DNA of 5,649 nt from Salinibacterium sp. (lineage in GTDB: Bacteria; Actinomycetota; Actinomycetes; Actinomycetales; Microbacteriaceae). Of this stretch, positions 4,878 to 5,649 are shown piece after piece. Every line of letters starts with the position of its first letter. The stretch's first letter is position 1. A program made the translations under genes and the position numbers. The stretch lies in NCBI GenBank assembly GCA_004297555.1, contig SCSV01000076.1:1-5649 (forward strand), in the 5' to 3' direction. The notes under the pieces were generated by a model that worked only from the letters and a program-made list of their open reading frames with translations, was not told the origin of the DNA and searched no databases.

Positions 4878-5576
4878 TAGCGAACTTGTGAGTCGTGCGA
4901 TGTACGGGGTGGCCGGGCGGGCGGCGAGGTCGACGAGCGAGCCGCGCTGGGTTACCTGGCCGGCCTCGAGCACGACGATGCGGGTGGCGAGGGCGAGGGC
5001 ATCCGCTAGCTCGTGGGTGACGACGATCGCCGCCCCCGCAAACTCGGCGAGGTGGGCCGCGAGTTCAGCACGCACTTCGTCGCGCACCTCCACGTCAAGG
5101 GCCGCGAGCGGCTCGTCAAGTAGGAGTACCTCGGGCTCAGCGGCGAGGGCCCTCGCCAGGGCCACGCGTTGTGACTGGCCACCGGACAGCTGTCTTGGCC
5201 GCCGCTCGGCGAGTTCCATCAGCCCCAAACGATCAAGCCAGGCGGATGCCCCCGCCCTCGCCTCGGCGCGGGGACGGCCGAGCGCGCGCGGCCCAAACGC
5301 GACGTTCTCCAGCACGGTCAGGTGCGGGAACAGTAGGTAGTCCTGAAATACATAGCCCACTCGGCGCTGCTCGACCGGAACCTCATCGAGCACGCGCTCG
5401 CCGACGCGCGCGGTTCCGCCATTCGGCAGCAGACCGGCGATGCAGGCGAGGGCGGTTGACTTGCCCGCGCCATTGGGGCCGACGAGCGCGAGGGTGCTGC
5501 CCGCCGGCACTTCAAGGTCGAGGTCGAGAGTGAAGTCGCCGCGCTGGGCGCGAAGGGTCGCGTGCAGGCCGTTCAT
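4875..5576 (-). CDS. modC: ABC transporter ATP-binding protein, ModC-like (molybdate), lacking the TOBE domain
   Basis: A 233-residue ATPase that would energise oxyanion uptake at the inner face of the membrane. All nucleotide-binding motifs are intact: Walker A GPNGAGKST (33-41), Q-loop Gln78 in VFQDYLLFPHLTVLENVAFG, signature LSGGQ (130-134), Walker B LLLDEP with catalytic Glu155, D-loop ALD (159-161) and His188. VFQDYLLFPHLT and the 'ARPATPYIARL' end resemble actinobacterial ModC, but the sulfate and other CysA-like groups are close. ModC usually runs to about 350 aa with a molybdate-binding TOBE (Mop) domain after this point; here the protein stops at RLTSSL, just where TOBE should begin. 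The ATG at 5576 overlaps the stop of the upstream permease gene as ATGA, with GGGGA before it. The stop codon overlaps the merR promoter. The substrate is inferred, not shown. Confidence 0.8.
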   Translation of the reverse strand: MNGLHATLRAQRGDFTLDLDLEVPAGSTLALVGPNGAGKSTALACIAGLLPNGGTARVGERVLDEVPVEQRRVGYVFQDYLLFPHLTVLENVAFGPRALGRPRAEARAGASAWLDRLGLMELAERRPRQLSGGQSQRVALARALAAEPEVLLLDEPLAALDVEVRDEVRAELAAHLAEFAGAAIVVTHELADALALATRIVVLEAGQVTQRGSLVDLAARPATPYIARLTSSL

Positions 5577-5649
5577 TCCGACATCCCCGCTTTCGCGCTC
5601 ACTCGGACACCCTCGCCCTCGCCGTTCGCGTTCACGCGGCCAGCCCCGG
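5573..5649 (-). CDS. C-terminal end of an ABC permease, probably ModB (cut by window edge)
   Basis: The last 25 codons of an open frame entering from the right edge, ending TGA at 5573 in a 4-nt ATGA overlap with the ATPase gene. The readable tail (GAGRVNANGEGEGVRVSAKAGMSE) is hydrophilic and carries no diagnostic motif. The identity rests only on position: in mod operons the permease gene directly precedes the ATPase gene, often overlapping. It could equally be the permease of another oxyanion transporter or a fused protein. Confidence 0.5.
   Translation of the reverse strand, partial: GAGRVNANGEGEGVRVSAKAGMSE

Noticed and set aside
1..5649. tRNA, rRNA, CRISPR, insertion sequence or prophage signals
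   Set aside because: Reading both strands showed no regularly spaced repeats, transposase motifs or terminal inverted repeats, and no tRNA-like cloverleaf with a T-loop motif in the gaps between genes.

Overview
The window looks like chromosomal DNA of a high-GC actinobacterium. The best guess is the family Microbacteriaceae, based on recall rather than a search. The grounds are a long SerA of the Mycobacterium type (530 aa with ASB and ACT domains), a short actinobacterial LeuB N-terminus, a DUF6458-like membrane protein, a small membrane-protein pair beside serA that resembles a Microbacteriaceae-restricted pair, and promoters of the TANNNT type. No RNA genes, insertion sequences, CRISPR arrays or att sites were seen.

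All genes but one read leftward (minus strand). From right to left they are: the tail of an ABC permease gene (probably modB, cut by the window edge), a ModC-like ATPase gene overlapping it by 4 nt, a MerR-family regulator gene, an uncharacterised 8-TM membrane protein gene overlapping the regulator by 4 nt, two small membrane-protein genes 1 nt apart, serA, and the first 83 codons of leuB. The exception is a small DUF6458-like gene on the plus strand. It sits between serA and leuB, converges on serA across an 11-bp perfect hairpin and diverges from leuB.

Functionally there are three blocks. The right end is uptake of an oxyanion, most likely molybdate. The middle is a two-gene unit (merR plus a polytopic membrane protein) with its own promoter and a CTATC/GATAG inverted-repeat operator. 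The protein belongs to a conserved but uncharacterised family with four histidines predicted at the outer face of the membrane, and this is the most novel part of the window. The left part is amino-acid biosynthesis (serine, leucine) with embedded small membrane proteins of unknown role.

A pattern runs across the window. Four of the five genes that need their own start signal (leuB, the DUF6458 gene, the first gene of the small pair, merR) have a TANNNT hexamer 6-7 nt before the start codon and no convincing Shine-Dalgarno, as expected for leaderless mRNAs. serA instead has a leader and a good GAAGGA ribosome site.
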